Assembly: GCA_944472155.2 (NCBI GenBank)
Contig: OX235272.1
Coordinates: 80,234,020-80,298,019, forward strand
DNA from: Trichobilharzia szidati
Lineage: Eukaryota; Platyhelminthes; Trematoda; Strigeidida; Schistosomatidae
DNA: 64,000 bases
Direction of reading: 5' to 3'
Part shown: positions 49,066-60,789 of the stretch, piece after piece
Numbering within the stretch: position 1 is the stretch's first letter
Layout of the letters: each line of letters opens with the position of its first letter
Notes under the pieces: model-generated
The model's database searches: none
Told to the model about the DNA's origin: nothing
The model's input: only the letters and a program-made list of their open reading frames with translations
Made by a program: the position numbers and the translations under genes

Positions 49066-50297
49066 GACTTCCTTCGTTCGAGTCGTTCGTTTCCTTTGAA
49101 TCCCTCCCTGTTGTACAGTGTATATTAGTTTGTTTTTATGTATGTATGTATGTCTGTGAGGAGGCTTTGTTAATTTCCGTGTGAAATAATATACTCTTGC
49201 CTAATATCATTATTTGTGTTCATCAGCTGCCATGGTACATCACATTTTGAAGGGGAATGTCCAGCTGATAGTTTGTGGGAGGAAGCGAACAGCTGACACA
49301 GACGGATAGTGCAGGTGTATTCGTGATACTGACTGAAGGTGTGTAAATTTCAGCTGAGTAGTGAGTGCTTCCCTAACTGTGTGATAAAACGTCAGGTGCA
49401 AATTTAGTATCATTCTGACTGCAGATTTATCTCATTAGGACAGTGATACTGATTCTGAAATCACCTGGCATCATTATTATTCCCCGTTTTCTCTTCATCA
49501 CGCTGTTTGCTTTCTAGTTTTGAACCCAGTTGACATTATACATGACAGTTCTCAGGGTTAGTCTCAATGTGTATTGAAATAATGTCCTCGGAATGATGTC
49601 TGGTTTAATCTCTCGTTTCCTCTTTCTATTCGACAAATCCGTCCAGTTTCGAAATGAAATAAACCTTGATTAGTTAGTGTTGATTATCCGACTGCAGAAT
49701 AATTTGAGGACAAGGACAGTGTATTACACGTGGGTCGGTCAGTGAACTCCGTCCGTGTATTTCCAAAAGTATGCGTGATGCGTTCTTACTGCAGTTTGAC
49801 ACCGTACAGTCAGGTGTAGATTTATTCGGGATATCTCACATGAAGTGTGTAATTTGACATGCATATGGCTTTATCTTCTCCATTCAGGGTTGTCGAATTC
49901 AGCGTCTTCTGCTTCTTCTTCTTCTTCCTCTGCTTCGTTGACTAATGCAGTCTGAGTGAGTTGTTTTGAGAGTTTCATTGTTTCAGGACACACACTCACG
50001 TGATCGGAGTCGTTCACGAATACAATGATCGGCTGTGAACCAGTCGGTCACGTGTTTCGTGGTTTTCCATTCGAGGCCAGTAATTGTGTGTTTGTGTAGT
50101 CTATCTAAATTTCGTATTTTGAAGAGTGTCAACGTGTGTGTCATTGTGATTGGAAGCAACATTTATTTGAGATGTTTCGTGTAATTTTTCCTATACTTCA
50201 ATGAAATTTGGCGATGATTATGATGGTGTGTTTGTTGAACGGGTTGCAGCGGTCTTTCGGATCTCCGTAATGCCTCCCATCTCTTTGTCTCCCACCT
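47218..50297. repeat. Right arm of long inverted repeat (about 3.08 kb)
   Basis: Reverse complement of 41743-44823. Separated from it by a 2.4-kb spacer that holds a PLE fragment, ferritin D promoter and exon 1, and the 3' part of the intronic PLE. Confidence 0.9.
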
Positions 50298-50555
50298 GAT
50301 TGCGTCCAACACGTTTCACCTTCAATTTCAGATATAAGAAATATCATCACAAATGATCATCAATCGCTGTTAGCTTTGTTGTTGGTACTATTCAATCGAA
50401 TGGGATGTGCACAGCTCTTGAGATGGTGAATGCAGTGAGTGGTTTGAATAAATCAATCAGTCGATGATGATAATCTCAATAGTAGTAATTTTGTTGGACG
50501 GATTGACGCAGTTGAAATGACACGATAATCAAATCCTCTACAATGTGGTAATTTT
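49066..50555. other. Ferritin D downstream flank, non-coding
   Basis: Inverted equivalent of the spacer at 28.7-30.2 kb, including (GTAT)n repeats near 49135. Unit homology ends near 50555 where a PLE fragment begins. No gene. Confidence 0.55.
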
Positions 50556-51240
50556 CCAGGGAATCCGCCTCTATATTCCTAAGGGAATCGCACTGTGAGT
50601 ATATAGATTAGACTTGTCTGCATCGCTGACTTTATTTCAAAGAAGCTGAGAATAAAGGGCCCATTAGCACTAAACAGTGCGATGGCACTCCATCTACTTG
50701 TCACTGGTCGTGTTGCGGTTAATGCATGTATGTCCAGAATAATCAGCAGACAAAGGAAACCTTGCCTGTTTCGTTTTGCTGAGGCGATCGTCACCAAATG
50801 TGTACAACCTGATCTATGTACGCAGAAAGGGACAGTGGTGAATCTTACACTGTCTTGGTGATAACAAAGCGCACAAACTTCACTACCTCATCTTCTGTTC
50901 TGCTTAGAAAACTTGAAGTTTTCGTCTAAACCTGACTCATCCTACCACCACTTTTTGTCCATTTCATAGAAGCTTGTCTTTCTGTGGTTACTCAACCTAT
51001 AACTGTTTATACTCTCTCCAGTTAAACTTTGCTTCTACCCACAAAATAATTGTTGGACTTTGTCCTTTGGCTTCCAAGCTTAGTCATGCAATTCCTCCAT
51101 AAATTGTTGAACGTTTTCAATCCTAATTATTCAACGACTTACATTATTCTTGACCAACGTTACTCTCAGTTCCGATCAATTACTCGTTAACGTTGTAAAT
51201 GCAAGTATGTTCACATCTTCAATTTGATTTATAATTTTGG
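50556..51240 (+). mobile_element. PLE 3' end (GIY-YIG remnant and 3' UTR)
   Basis: Reversed homologue of 55030-55640: RFAEAI, then DLCTQK, then TVVNLTLSW at about 50779-50860, the end of a GIY-YIG-carrying PLE protein, followed by matching 3' UTR. Stops throughout. Truncated at its 5' end. Confidence 0.8.
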
Positions 51241-51309
51241 TATTGTTCAGGCTGTAACCAGTTCAGATGAATCCATGAAGTAAAAACATATGAGCTCTGA
51301 CTATGCTGT

Positions 51310-54220
51310 TATATTTTAATAATAATATTTTACTTTATTCCAAAAACAGTAGTTATACAGAATGGATTTCTCATTACTTGTCACAATATTTCATCTGATT
51401 TACTCAAAATATATATAAAACTAATAATTAAAACAAAATTAATCGGAGGAATTTCTCCACATTTACGACATAATTATTGATATAATAATAACTGTGAGTT
51501 TTTTACAAACGGTATTGTCGATTCAGTTTGGAAACTTTAGGATGTTATAGATTATTGGGTCTGATGTTCTGTTGATATAGTATAGTGAGGGGAAATACAA
51601 AATTAACAGTCATAATACAGCTTAAAATTATGACCACACTTATGAAAAGAAATAAACAAAACGAAAAAATTGAGAGGATTATAATATAAGAAATACAATA
51701 ACAATAAAGTATGATGCTTTAAAAGTGAAGGAAATGGTTTATTTAGTGGTGCTATGAAGGTTAGTTAGTTCATTTCTGACGCTATTTTCGTCACATAAAG
51801 TACGTGCTAAATATGGTTTAGTGGAATTTTTATACTTAGACGTACGTGCATAAATTCTTCTGAAAAGACTTCTTGTTTTACCTGAGGAGACACAAGGTTG
51901 GAGCTGCGGGTAGAGTGGGTGCTCAGAGTCTGACAAAATTCCTTTAGCGAATTTGTTGCATGACATCAAATGCCTATCACTGACAATGCCAACGATATGA
52001 CCCAATGGGATACCACTCGTCCTACTGACAGTCTTCAGAATTCTACGAAGTATGACATAGTCCTTTTTAAGCAATCCAGGAAAGAATAAGGGTGAACAGT
52101 AAAGAAGAATAGGTAAAATACACGAGTTGATAAACTGTAAGAGGAGTGGTTGAGTTATGCCTGAGTGCCTTAACTTCTTGATGTAAAAAGTCAGACGAAA
52201 TATTCTTTGAGAAATCGCTAAGACATGAGAAGACCAAGATAGGTTAGAAGAGAGAACTAATCCAAGATACTTAACTTCAGACTTGCTTTCTATATCAGTA
52301 GCATCGACTTGGCGAGGGTCATAGGAACCAACGGCTTCATTTAACTTTCGTTTACATCGGAAACTGAAATTAACAGTCTGACATTTGGAAGGATTAAGTT
52401 TAAGGCCGTTAGACGAAGACCATTTGCTAATTCCTGATAGAAAGTTGTTTATCTTAGTGCAGTCAAGCTGAGAGTTAACAGACATTGAAATAGTTAGATC
52501 ATCGGCATATTTAACAGAATTCATTTCAAGACATATAAGCGAACAATATTGTTTTCAGTTAGATCTTCAGGCTTTACTGTAATTTACATTGATTTATATA
52601 TAAAATTTTAACCAATGACGGTGATTTTGGGAATCAAATAATAATCTTAATAATAATAATAATAATTTGGTAAATGTTTTGAACGTAGTTAATAACGATG
52701 ATTATAATGATAACAAAATATTGATAATAAGGTTTATGCAGGTGATAAGAATAACAAAGATAGTATATGTATATAAGTGTATAAATAAATTGGGTGAAAT
52801 CTTAAAAGGTGAAGTGGAACGATAATCAGAGTTTAAATCAATATTATAAAAGTACGAAGGAGGTGGAAAATAAGAAAGGGTGGGAGGGTTTTGAATACAA
52901 TTCACCTAGGCCAAGGGAGAGACAAAGGTAGAACAAACTTCTTTTGTATGCAAAGACTAGGATAGTTCTCTCGAATTCCCATAGCTTCGGCTAGGTGTAA
53001 AAGACGGGTTCTGATTCCATTCGAAAGACTCGATGGAATACGATAGATAACTTTGTAAGCACTATTTTTGTACACCTGGTGACCGCTATCAATCAAATGA
53101 GCCAAAATAGAACTTCGTATGGATTTTATTTGACCTTTTCCGAACCATGAAGGAAGGTGATCATTAATGCGTTTGTTGAGCTGTCTAGTTGTTCGCCCTA
53201 TATAGCTTTCTCCACAGGAGCAACTAAATTTATAGATACACATCGAGGTGGCACAACTAGGCAGCTTATCTTTCAATTGAGCAATCAAAATTGGTCGGCT
53301 GGAAAATGAAAAACAAATGGTGGTGGCAGTATAAGTCCGTTTTATCGCTCTCGATAATCTCAGATGTAAGACTTCATTTCATCGGAGTAAGGCAAGTCAT
53401 GCAAGAAGAAAGAAAACAGAAAAGGAGAAAGGACACCAGCCTCAGTAAGCAATGAAGTGGACGATTTTTCCTGACATACAGTGTATTGCTTTCTTCCTGA
53501 GAAATAAGAATGGAGCCATTTGACAACCCAACAGTCAGTTTGAGTTTCAGCAAGCTTGTTTAGTAAAATGTCCCTAGGTACTGAGTCGAAAGCAGATGTA
53601 TAATCTAGAAAGGTGCAGCGAACAAATTTAGCCCCCTTGTCTAAGCTGGAGACAATGTTATGATACAAGACTGCAGTTGCATCTAAAGTACTTCTACTGT
53701 GTTTGTCGGCGAATTGTTTGGGATCGTTAAAGGCTTTAAGTGAAGGTTGAAGATTAAGTAAGAGCAACTTTTCCATAGCTTTCAGAAAAGGGGAAGTAAT
53801 AGCAATGGGTCTAAATTTAAAACATGTCGCAGTAGACGACTTAGGAATAGGTACAATTTTAATGTCCTTCCAAACGGCTGGCACGACATTTTTGGAAAAA
53901 GACTCGTTAAGTATGTCCATGAGAGGATAACACAGGATATCTGCACAATTTTTAAGAATAATACTAGGCAAACCATCTGGACCCAGGCTACAAGAAGGGT
54001 TCATAGACTGGAGACATTTTAGAACATCATTTGTAGTAAATCCAGGGAAGCAGGTTTCATTAATACTTGTAACACTAGAAAGTTTAGCATTTGTGGGAGA
54101 ATGTATAAAAGACTTGTTCATTGTGCAAACATCAAGGGAATAAGGAATACTGTTCATCTGCTTACCACCAGTAATTTCTTTGAAAAGATTCCATATATTA
54201 GACGCATTTTTACAGGTTCT
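51310..54220 (-). mobile_element. CR1/jockey-like LINE with a nested PLE insertion
   Basis: Minus strand: RT fingers and palm from 54215 to 53381 (SLGPDGLPSIILKNC, RPIAITSPFLKAMEK, TFLDYTSAFDSVP, then EAGVLSPFLFSFFLHDLP), interrupted by a PLE, then continuing at 52527 with the catalytic VKYADDLTISM box, VKYLGLVLSSNLSWSSHV and the C-terminal domain to 51739. The 3' UTR runs to about 51310 and ends in AAT repeats. Long open segments of 260 codons on each side indicate a relatively young copy. The endonuclease domain is absent, so it is 5'-truncated near 54220. Confidence 0.88.
52528..53372 (-). mobile_element. 5'-truncated PLE (GIY-YIG end) nested in the LINE
   Basis: Minus-strand frame 53288-52902 is an uninterrupted GIY-YIG domain: CIYKFSCSCGESYIGRTTRQ, then ILAHLIDSGH, then EAMGIRENYPSLC. 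The remaining ~370 bp is 3' UTR with TAA/ATA-rich tracts. TTCATTTC at 52520-52527 and 53373-53380 is the target duplication; removing the insert would rejoin the host LINE frame. This is one of the best preserved PLE segments in the window. Confidence 0.88.
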
Positions 54221-54959
54221 TTCTTTTTATTAGTGGGAATTGTATAAAGCAGTACAAATAATTCTTGACATCTCGCAGCAATTCCTCTGGTACATGCAGT
54301 ATTCATGAAACTGTTGGTGAAATATTCCAGTTTATGCAGGAGTATGACTAACAGATATCTTTTATTGAAAGTGATTCTTCCTTTGAACGATCTCGTCTGA
54401 GTGTAGTGAACACACATCTCATGTGGCTGACTTATTCGTGATATACTGAAATCGCTGACTGTTTCGGCGTGTGAATTATAAATTAATATTTTTGTCCACC
54501 TATCTGTGTATCTGTTGTTTCGTATATTAGTGTGAATCACACTTGATTTTATGTGCCATCTGGTTCTTAGGAAAGGCATGGTAGAATGAATAACTTTCCT
54601 TTTTGAAAGGTGAAGAGAGGATGACCTAATTCTTGAGTTTTCATATCTGCTGTGTGATAACTTTGTGTGGAGTCACTTATGATAAGGAAATCCATACCGA
54701 TGAATTTAATCATTGACAAAGTTTACGTATGCATCATTTACTTTTACAGAGTGTACTAACGTCATATGAAGAAAACGTCAAACTCTGTATTCAGTATACA
54801 TTTTGAATGCTCTTTTCACAATCTTAGTAGTGGTAATGTTGTTTCTGCCTAATTTCATTCCACTTTACTTTGTCTCCTCTACTGTCGTTGTTATCGTCAC
54901 TGTTTTTTGGCTTTTAGACATCAGCTGCGCTATACTCTAATTCCTATTGTCAGCTACAT
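54221..54959. other. Diverged unit-spacer fragment
   Basis: Weakly but visibly colinear with 9370-9970 (shared CACACATCTCATGTGGCT block, then TTTCATTCCACTT and the ATCGTCA region) in the same orientation as unit A, although the neighbouring ferritin genes are inverted. It is an old fragment of the repeat unit. No gene. Confidence 0.5.
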
Positions 54960-56820
54960 TCTTCCATAAAGTGTGTTTCGTCCATCTCAACTTCTAAAAT
55001 TATCTCAACTAACTCTTATCACTGAGCAATACTTTAAGGCCAATAAATGTATTACAGAATAATTGATCGGAACTGAGAGTAACATTGGTCAGGGATAATG
55101 CAAGTTGTTGAATAATTAGGATTGAAAACGTTTCGCAAATTATGGAGGAATTGCATGACTAAGCTTGGAAGCAAAAGGACAGAGTTCAACAATGTTTTGT
55201 GGGTAGAAGCAAAGTTTAACTGGAGAGAATATGAACAGTTATAGATTAAGTAACCACACAAAGACAAGCTTCTATGAAGTGGACAAAAGGTGGTGGTAGG
55301 ATGAGTCAGGTTTAGACGAAAACTTCAAGTTTTCTAAGCAGAACAGAAGATGAGGTAGTGAAGTTTGTGCGCTTTGTTATCATCAAGACAGTGTAAGATT
55401 CACCACTGTCTCTTTCTGCGTACATAGATCTAGTTGTACCTGTTTGATGGCGATCGCTTCAGAAAAACGAATTAGGCTAGGTTTCCTTTGTCGGCTGATT
55501 ATTTTGGACATATATACATTATCCACAACATGACCAGCGTCTAGTAGATGGAGTGCTTTAGGGCCGTTTAGTTTCTGGTTCTGTGGTATGTGTTTAGCGA
55601 TATGGACAATGACTCTTCTGTCTGTTCTCCCAATATATGTGCTCTGACACCTACATGTAAACTGGTAGACGCATTTGGAGGTAACACGAGGTAGGAGTTT
55701 GTTCACTTTTGAGTGCCTTAAACAACAGGTCATTTGAAAGGCAAATACAAGCTTGGCAGCTGGATATATTATTTTCGGGGCAGCATACAGTATGCATGTT
55801 ATTCTACTACTGGTGTCGTCACCTTGGAAGGCAATCTATCGGAAGAGGAGATTTTTCTCTAATATACTGTGCTTCACCTTGTCAACACTACGTTTTCCAT
55901 GTTTGTTGATGAACATCTGCAGGTGACTATTATTACACATGCATTTTTCAACAATATATAGTTCTTCCTAGACTTTTTATTCAGGACAAAGTTTCCATAC
56001 ACGCTCAAACAGTGTTCTCGGTAATTCCTGCTTGTAACTTATACGGCAGAAGCTTTTGATCTTCAGTAAATCGCTCTCCAGGTCTCCTTTCTATAGATGT
56101 ACATCATGATTTTTCCATCTTTATCACGTTCGATGCTAAGGTCCAAATAGTGAAACTTGTCGTCATCTTCACACTCCATTGTAAGCTTTATATTAGTTTG
56201 AGCACCATTCAGGACGTTTAATATTTCAGATGCGTCATTGAAACAATCACAAATGACAAACGTGTCATCGACATACCCCGTATCTAGGTCTATCTGATCG
56301 ACTGAGGCCTTCATTTTCGTTCGTTCCAGGTCGGCCATGAAAATCTCTGCCAGAATCAGGCCCAACAAACTTCCCATAGCGACTCCATCAATTTGGCCGC
56401 AAAGAACACTGTTAAATTGAAAATTTTTTGCATAGCATATATAGGCAGCAGTTATGTGAGTTCATTTTTCTGAAGAGGAAAGAGATCAGTATACTGAGGT
56501 ATAATGTTTATTGTTTCTTCTAGAAGCATCCTTGTAAACAGGGAAGAGACGTCAAAAGACATCATGAATTTATTTGAGATATCCAAATTCTCCAACTGTT
56601 TAGCGAACTGAAAGGTGTCTTTCAAGATATAGACAGCTAAATTAGCACAAATTGGCTACAACACTTCTCCTAGACACTGAGATACTTTGTTGTAAGTAGA
56701 ATCAACCGTGGATAGTACTGGTCCCATGGGAACGTTAGGTTTATGAATCTTTGGAAAGCAGTGTAATAAAGAAATCTCGATTATGTAGCCTCCAATGTTC
56801 TGCACGGTGAAATTGATGAA
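54960..56820 (-). mobile_element. Penelope-like element, second family (RT + GIY-YIG), broken
   Basis: Minus strand: RT fingers near 56760-56650 (FPKIHKPNVPMGPVLST), motif A near 56570 (MMSFDVSSLFTRMLLEETI), catalytic box GYVDDTFVICDC near 56275, thumb 56200-56050, then GIY-YIG at 55733-55383 (CVYQFTCRCQSTYIGRTDRR) ending NLTLS, and a 3' UTR to about 54960. In-frame stops near 56650 and 56460, and a disrupted stretch at 56040-55740, make it non-functional. Confidence 0.88.
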
Positions 56821-57215
56821 GTCGCTATGGGAAGTTTGTTGGGCCTGATTCTGGCAGAGATTTTCATGGCCAACCTGGAACGAACGAAAATGAAGGCCTC
56901 AGTCGATCAGATAGACCTAGATACGGGGTATGTCGATGACACGTTTGTCATTTGTGATTGTTTCAATGACGCATCTGAAATATTGAACGTCCTGAATGGT
57001 GCTCAAACTAATATAAAGCTTACAATGGAGTGTGAAGATGACGACAAGTTTCACTATTTGGACCTTAGCATCGAACGTGATAAAGATGGAAAAATCATGA
57101 TGTACATCTATAGAAAGGAGACCTGGAGAGCGATTTACTGAAGATCAAAAGCTTCTGCCGTATAAGTTACAAGCAGGAATTACCGAGAACACTGTTTGAT
57201 CGTGTAAAGTAGCCT
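56800..57215 (+). mobile_element. Inverted partial duplicate of the PLE RT core
   Basis: The plus-strand frame 56827-57141 has the same 104 codons as 56377-56063 on the minus strand except for one residue (ADLERT versus ANLERT), including GYVDDTFVIC. The two copies form a head-to-head inverted repeat of about 400 bp with a spacer of about 420 bp. This copy ends at about 57215, next to the upstream block of ferritin E. Confidence 0.88.
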
Positions 57216-57269
57216 TGTTCAGAGGAAAACTTTGCGTGAAAAATTATTTTGATGGTGTGGAAATACTCA

Positions 57270-57986
57270 ACCTAACAACAATACCTGAACTCTAAGTAGA
57301 CTGAATCATTGAGAGTGGACAGAGGAATTCTCAGCAGTTTCAGAAGTCATCACTTCAGTGTGGCAAAAAACAAAGCCACTACGCACACCCACCCACCAAT
57401 AACAACTCACCTAACCCAGTCATAATTCATTCTACTCAGTCATACAAATGAGTGAGTGCTCAGGTGTGGATGAAATCACAACAAAACTACACAATCATTC
57501 CACATGATCAAGTTCTAATATGTGAAAGCCATCTTGTGAAAATTCGACAAAATCAGTTTACGCATTTCGCATTGAAGAAACGCGAAGACCAATCGGTGAT
57601 ATTACAAAAGCAAATGGTGGTGAAAATTTCACATGTGAACGTGAAAGTACGTGAAAACATGATGAATCAGCTAGCTGCTTCACCTTCCAATCACCTTCAC
57701 AATCACACACCCACCAACACACACACACATCAGCACACAAACATACACACACATGCACGAAAACACCAATTAGATCACTCACACCACTACTGACCTCAAA
57801 TGAATACAACTCACAGCACGTGATTCACTCTCTCTCTCTCTCTCACACACTTCACTTCACTTCACTTCACTTCACTGTATACGTGAATTACTCTGATCAT
57901 GTGAATGCTTGTCCAGAAAGAATAAAAGCCACAAATCAACTCAGACTGACTGAATCAGTCAGTGTGTTTCAGTGTCAACCAGCAGA
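57270..57986 (+). promoter_or_regulatory. Ferritin E upstream and promoter block
   Basis: (CT)n and TTCAC repeats at about 57828-57876, TATA-like AATAAAAG at 57921-57928, perfect palindrome at 57945-57963, then the ATG at 57987. No 5' UTR intron signature, as in C and D. Confidence 0.6.
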
Positions 57987-60789
57987 ATGAGTGAATCACT
58001 AGCCAGACAGAATTTCACCAAGGAATGTGAAGATGCACTGAACAAACAGATCAACATGGAATTGCAGGCTGCATACGACTACATGGCATTCTACACCTAC
58101 TTCGATCGAGATGATGTCGCCTTCCCGAAGGCTGCTGAATTCTTCCGAAACGCGTCACTCGAGGAACGTGAGCACGCTGAGAAATTGGCGAAGTATGTGA
58201 ACAAGCGTGGTGGTCGTGTTGAGTACAGTGAGATAAAGGCTCCATGTAAGACGGAGTTCACAGGTGTTGAGGATGCGATGATGACAGCTCTTGCAATGGA
58301 GAAGGCAGTGAATGAGGTGAGTGAATCAGTCTGACTGATCCTTTTCTTCTAATCTGGCCTATATATCTGACCTGTTAACCATATCGGAGTTTTATATAAA
58401 GTAAATTGTTCTGTTTTAACGGCTCCACAGTATGCTTTAACCAACAAAGCTTGTTTCTATTTGAGTTTGTGGGTTTGAATGCCACTTTTAATCCTGCCTT
58501 GTCAAGAGATGTGAGAATGTTTTCGAGGTTCCCTCTTTGTATGGAAGTACTACTTATGATTTAGATTTCTCATTGTTGGTGTTGTCATTATTTTGCGCAT
58601 GTCTGACATGCATGTCTTCATTAATATTACTATTATTATTATTATCACTATCACTACTATCATTATTTATTTTATTTTTACATTTGCCTACATACTTTCT
58701 GACTAATTTATTAGGGTAAGTATTAATTTTCAAAGCTTCTCTTATATGCCTCACTTCCTGTCTTAGATTTTCCTAGGTACTACCTAATTTTTGTGCTCTA
58801 TCATTTAGACATTTCACCATTCCTATTTTCAGTGACATAGGATGGGATGATCGGAAGTCCAAATATCTTATTCTTAAATCAGTAGTCCAAATATCTGTTT
58901 GAATGTGTGGGTCTCCTGTAAACACTTGTGTTTAACTTCCTATCTTCTTTCCTTTCCACGCTACAATCTAACACTGGAAGCTCCCCTTCCTGACTTTCCA
59001 ATCCATAAGTGAATTGGATTGCCTCCACCTTTGAGTTGATATGTTCGAAAAATCCATCTAGATCTTGTGTTCAAATACAGTCAGCGTGTCATCTACATAC
59101 CTCCACGATACTTTTGGGTTGGGGCTGAATGTCTCAATCACTATATTTTCCCACCTATCCATGAATATATTTGCTACAACCGCGGATATTAGTGAATCCA
59201 TAGGAACTCCCTCACTTCGTTTGTATATTTTCTCCTGGAATTCAAATACTGTGGAAGTCAGTCATAGCTGCACTCCCATGCATTATGTCCTCAAGTGGCA
59301 CTTTCGTTCTAAGTTCGATTTCTTGGTCAGGAACGAGTTCGTTTCTGACTGCCTCTACAACCATATTTATTGGTATATGTGTGTATAAACCGACAATGTC
59401 AAAACTAACCATTTTCTCTTCATTACCTAGTTTTAAATTACCTAATATATGTTTTAGTTCATAAGAATTTGTTAGTCTAGAGTTTAAGTGGCTCTTCAGG
59501 GAATTTAATACCATGACTAAATATTTAGATAATTCATAAGTAGGTGAATTTGTAAAATCAACTATAGGTGTAATAGGGTATCCTGACTTATGAACTGTAA
59601 CAATACCATACATCCTACTGGGTTTATTAGTTTTGGGCATTGAATTAAACCATTTAGACTCACCTAGAAACGGCTTCATTCGGCGTATGAGGTCCGCTGT
59701 GGATTTCTTAAAGGTGTCTGATGACTTATTAATTTCCACATATGGTCCTGTTTGTATGTGAGTATTCACCTCGTCCAAATAGTCTGATTTGTCTAATATT
59801 ACTGTTGCATTACCTTTATCTGACTTTGTGATTACTATATCCTTGTTATTCCTAAGGTGTTTTAGGACTTCTATCTCTGGTTTCGTCAGGTTAGGTTTTC
59901 CACGTTTTTGTCATTTTAATGTTAGTGTACATTGTGCCCGATTTCATATCTGATATGGTGCAATTTTTAACAGTTCTGTGGATCTCTTCTTTTCGGTATA
60001 ATTTTTGCAGACGTTCTATTCTGCTTCTGACTATCTCTGTACTATCTGGAGCCCTTTGACGTAGGTCTCTAATAATAGTTTCATTTTTCAAGCATGGAAT
60101 GTTGAAAATACGGTGCTTTTCATATATCGATTCAGTTCGCGAAAGTCGAGTGAGTTTAGCGATTGGGCTTCTTACTCTCTGATACACTATAAATTGTCGT
60201 CAATCCTCAATGGAAACACTTATCTGTCGAAGTGAGCTCTGTTGCTGAATATTATTCACTCGAGTGTGTATACTCGAGTGAGCTTTTATTAAGTGACGAT
60301 TTCCTGCTAGTAGAAGTTATCAAATTCCGTAATGGTGAATATTTTGCATGGGAGTCAACTAACCTCATCGATTGACATCATTCTTACATCCATCTATCCA
60401 TCACACATGGAGATACTCACATACACAGACACACACACACAAATTTATGGTCGCGAGCTATCACTCAGGTGTTTCAATTAGTTCATGCAGTTTACTTCAA
60501 TTTATTGCTATTATTATTATTATTGTTATCATTATTATTATTATCGAAGTGATTCTGATTCTTCTCATTCTCTCCCGTCTACTCACAGTCACTATTGAAA
60601 CTCGATGAACTGGCTTCGAAGAACAATGATCCGGGATTGGCTGACTTCATCGAGAGTGAATACCTACATGAACAGGAGGATGGAATCAAGCAACTCGCCG
60701 ACTATGTGACTCAGGCGAAGAGGGTTGGCAGTGGACTGGGTGAATATTTGTTCGACAAGTTGACACTGAAGGAGACTGGAATTCACTGA
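57987..60789 (+). CDS. Ferritin heavy-type subunit, copy E (two exons, inverted)
   Basis: Exon 1 is 57987-58316 and exon 2 is 60589-60789, with a 2272-bp phase 0 intron, the shortest of the five. 176 aa with all ferroxidase residues (E25, Y32, E60, H63, E105, Q139) and channel acids D129 and E132. It differs from A at L5 (MSESLARQ), E82 (EYSEIKAPC) and M99; exon 2 is NNDPGL like A and B. Exon 1 therefore groups with C/D at position 99 but exon 2 with A/B at position 125, a mosaic. No upstream in-frame ATG. Confidence 0.95.
58470..60215 (-). mobile_element. Penelope-like element in ferritin E intron (antisense)
   Basis: Best preserved of the intronic copies: minus-strand frame 59778-59242 runs 178 codons from the N-terminal linker through RT fingers (MYGIVTVHKSGYPI) and motif A (MVSFDIVGLYTHIPI). 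RYVDDTLTVF lies near 59095. A deletion of about 390 bp near 59940 removes much of the N-terminal region present in A-D, which accounts for the shorter intron. The GIY-YIG domain is again absent, the element ending in the Asp/Asn-rich linker near 58554. Confidence 0.87.
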
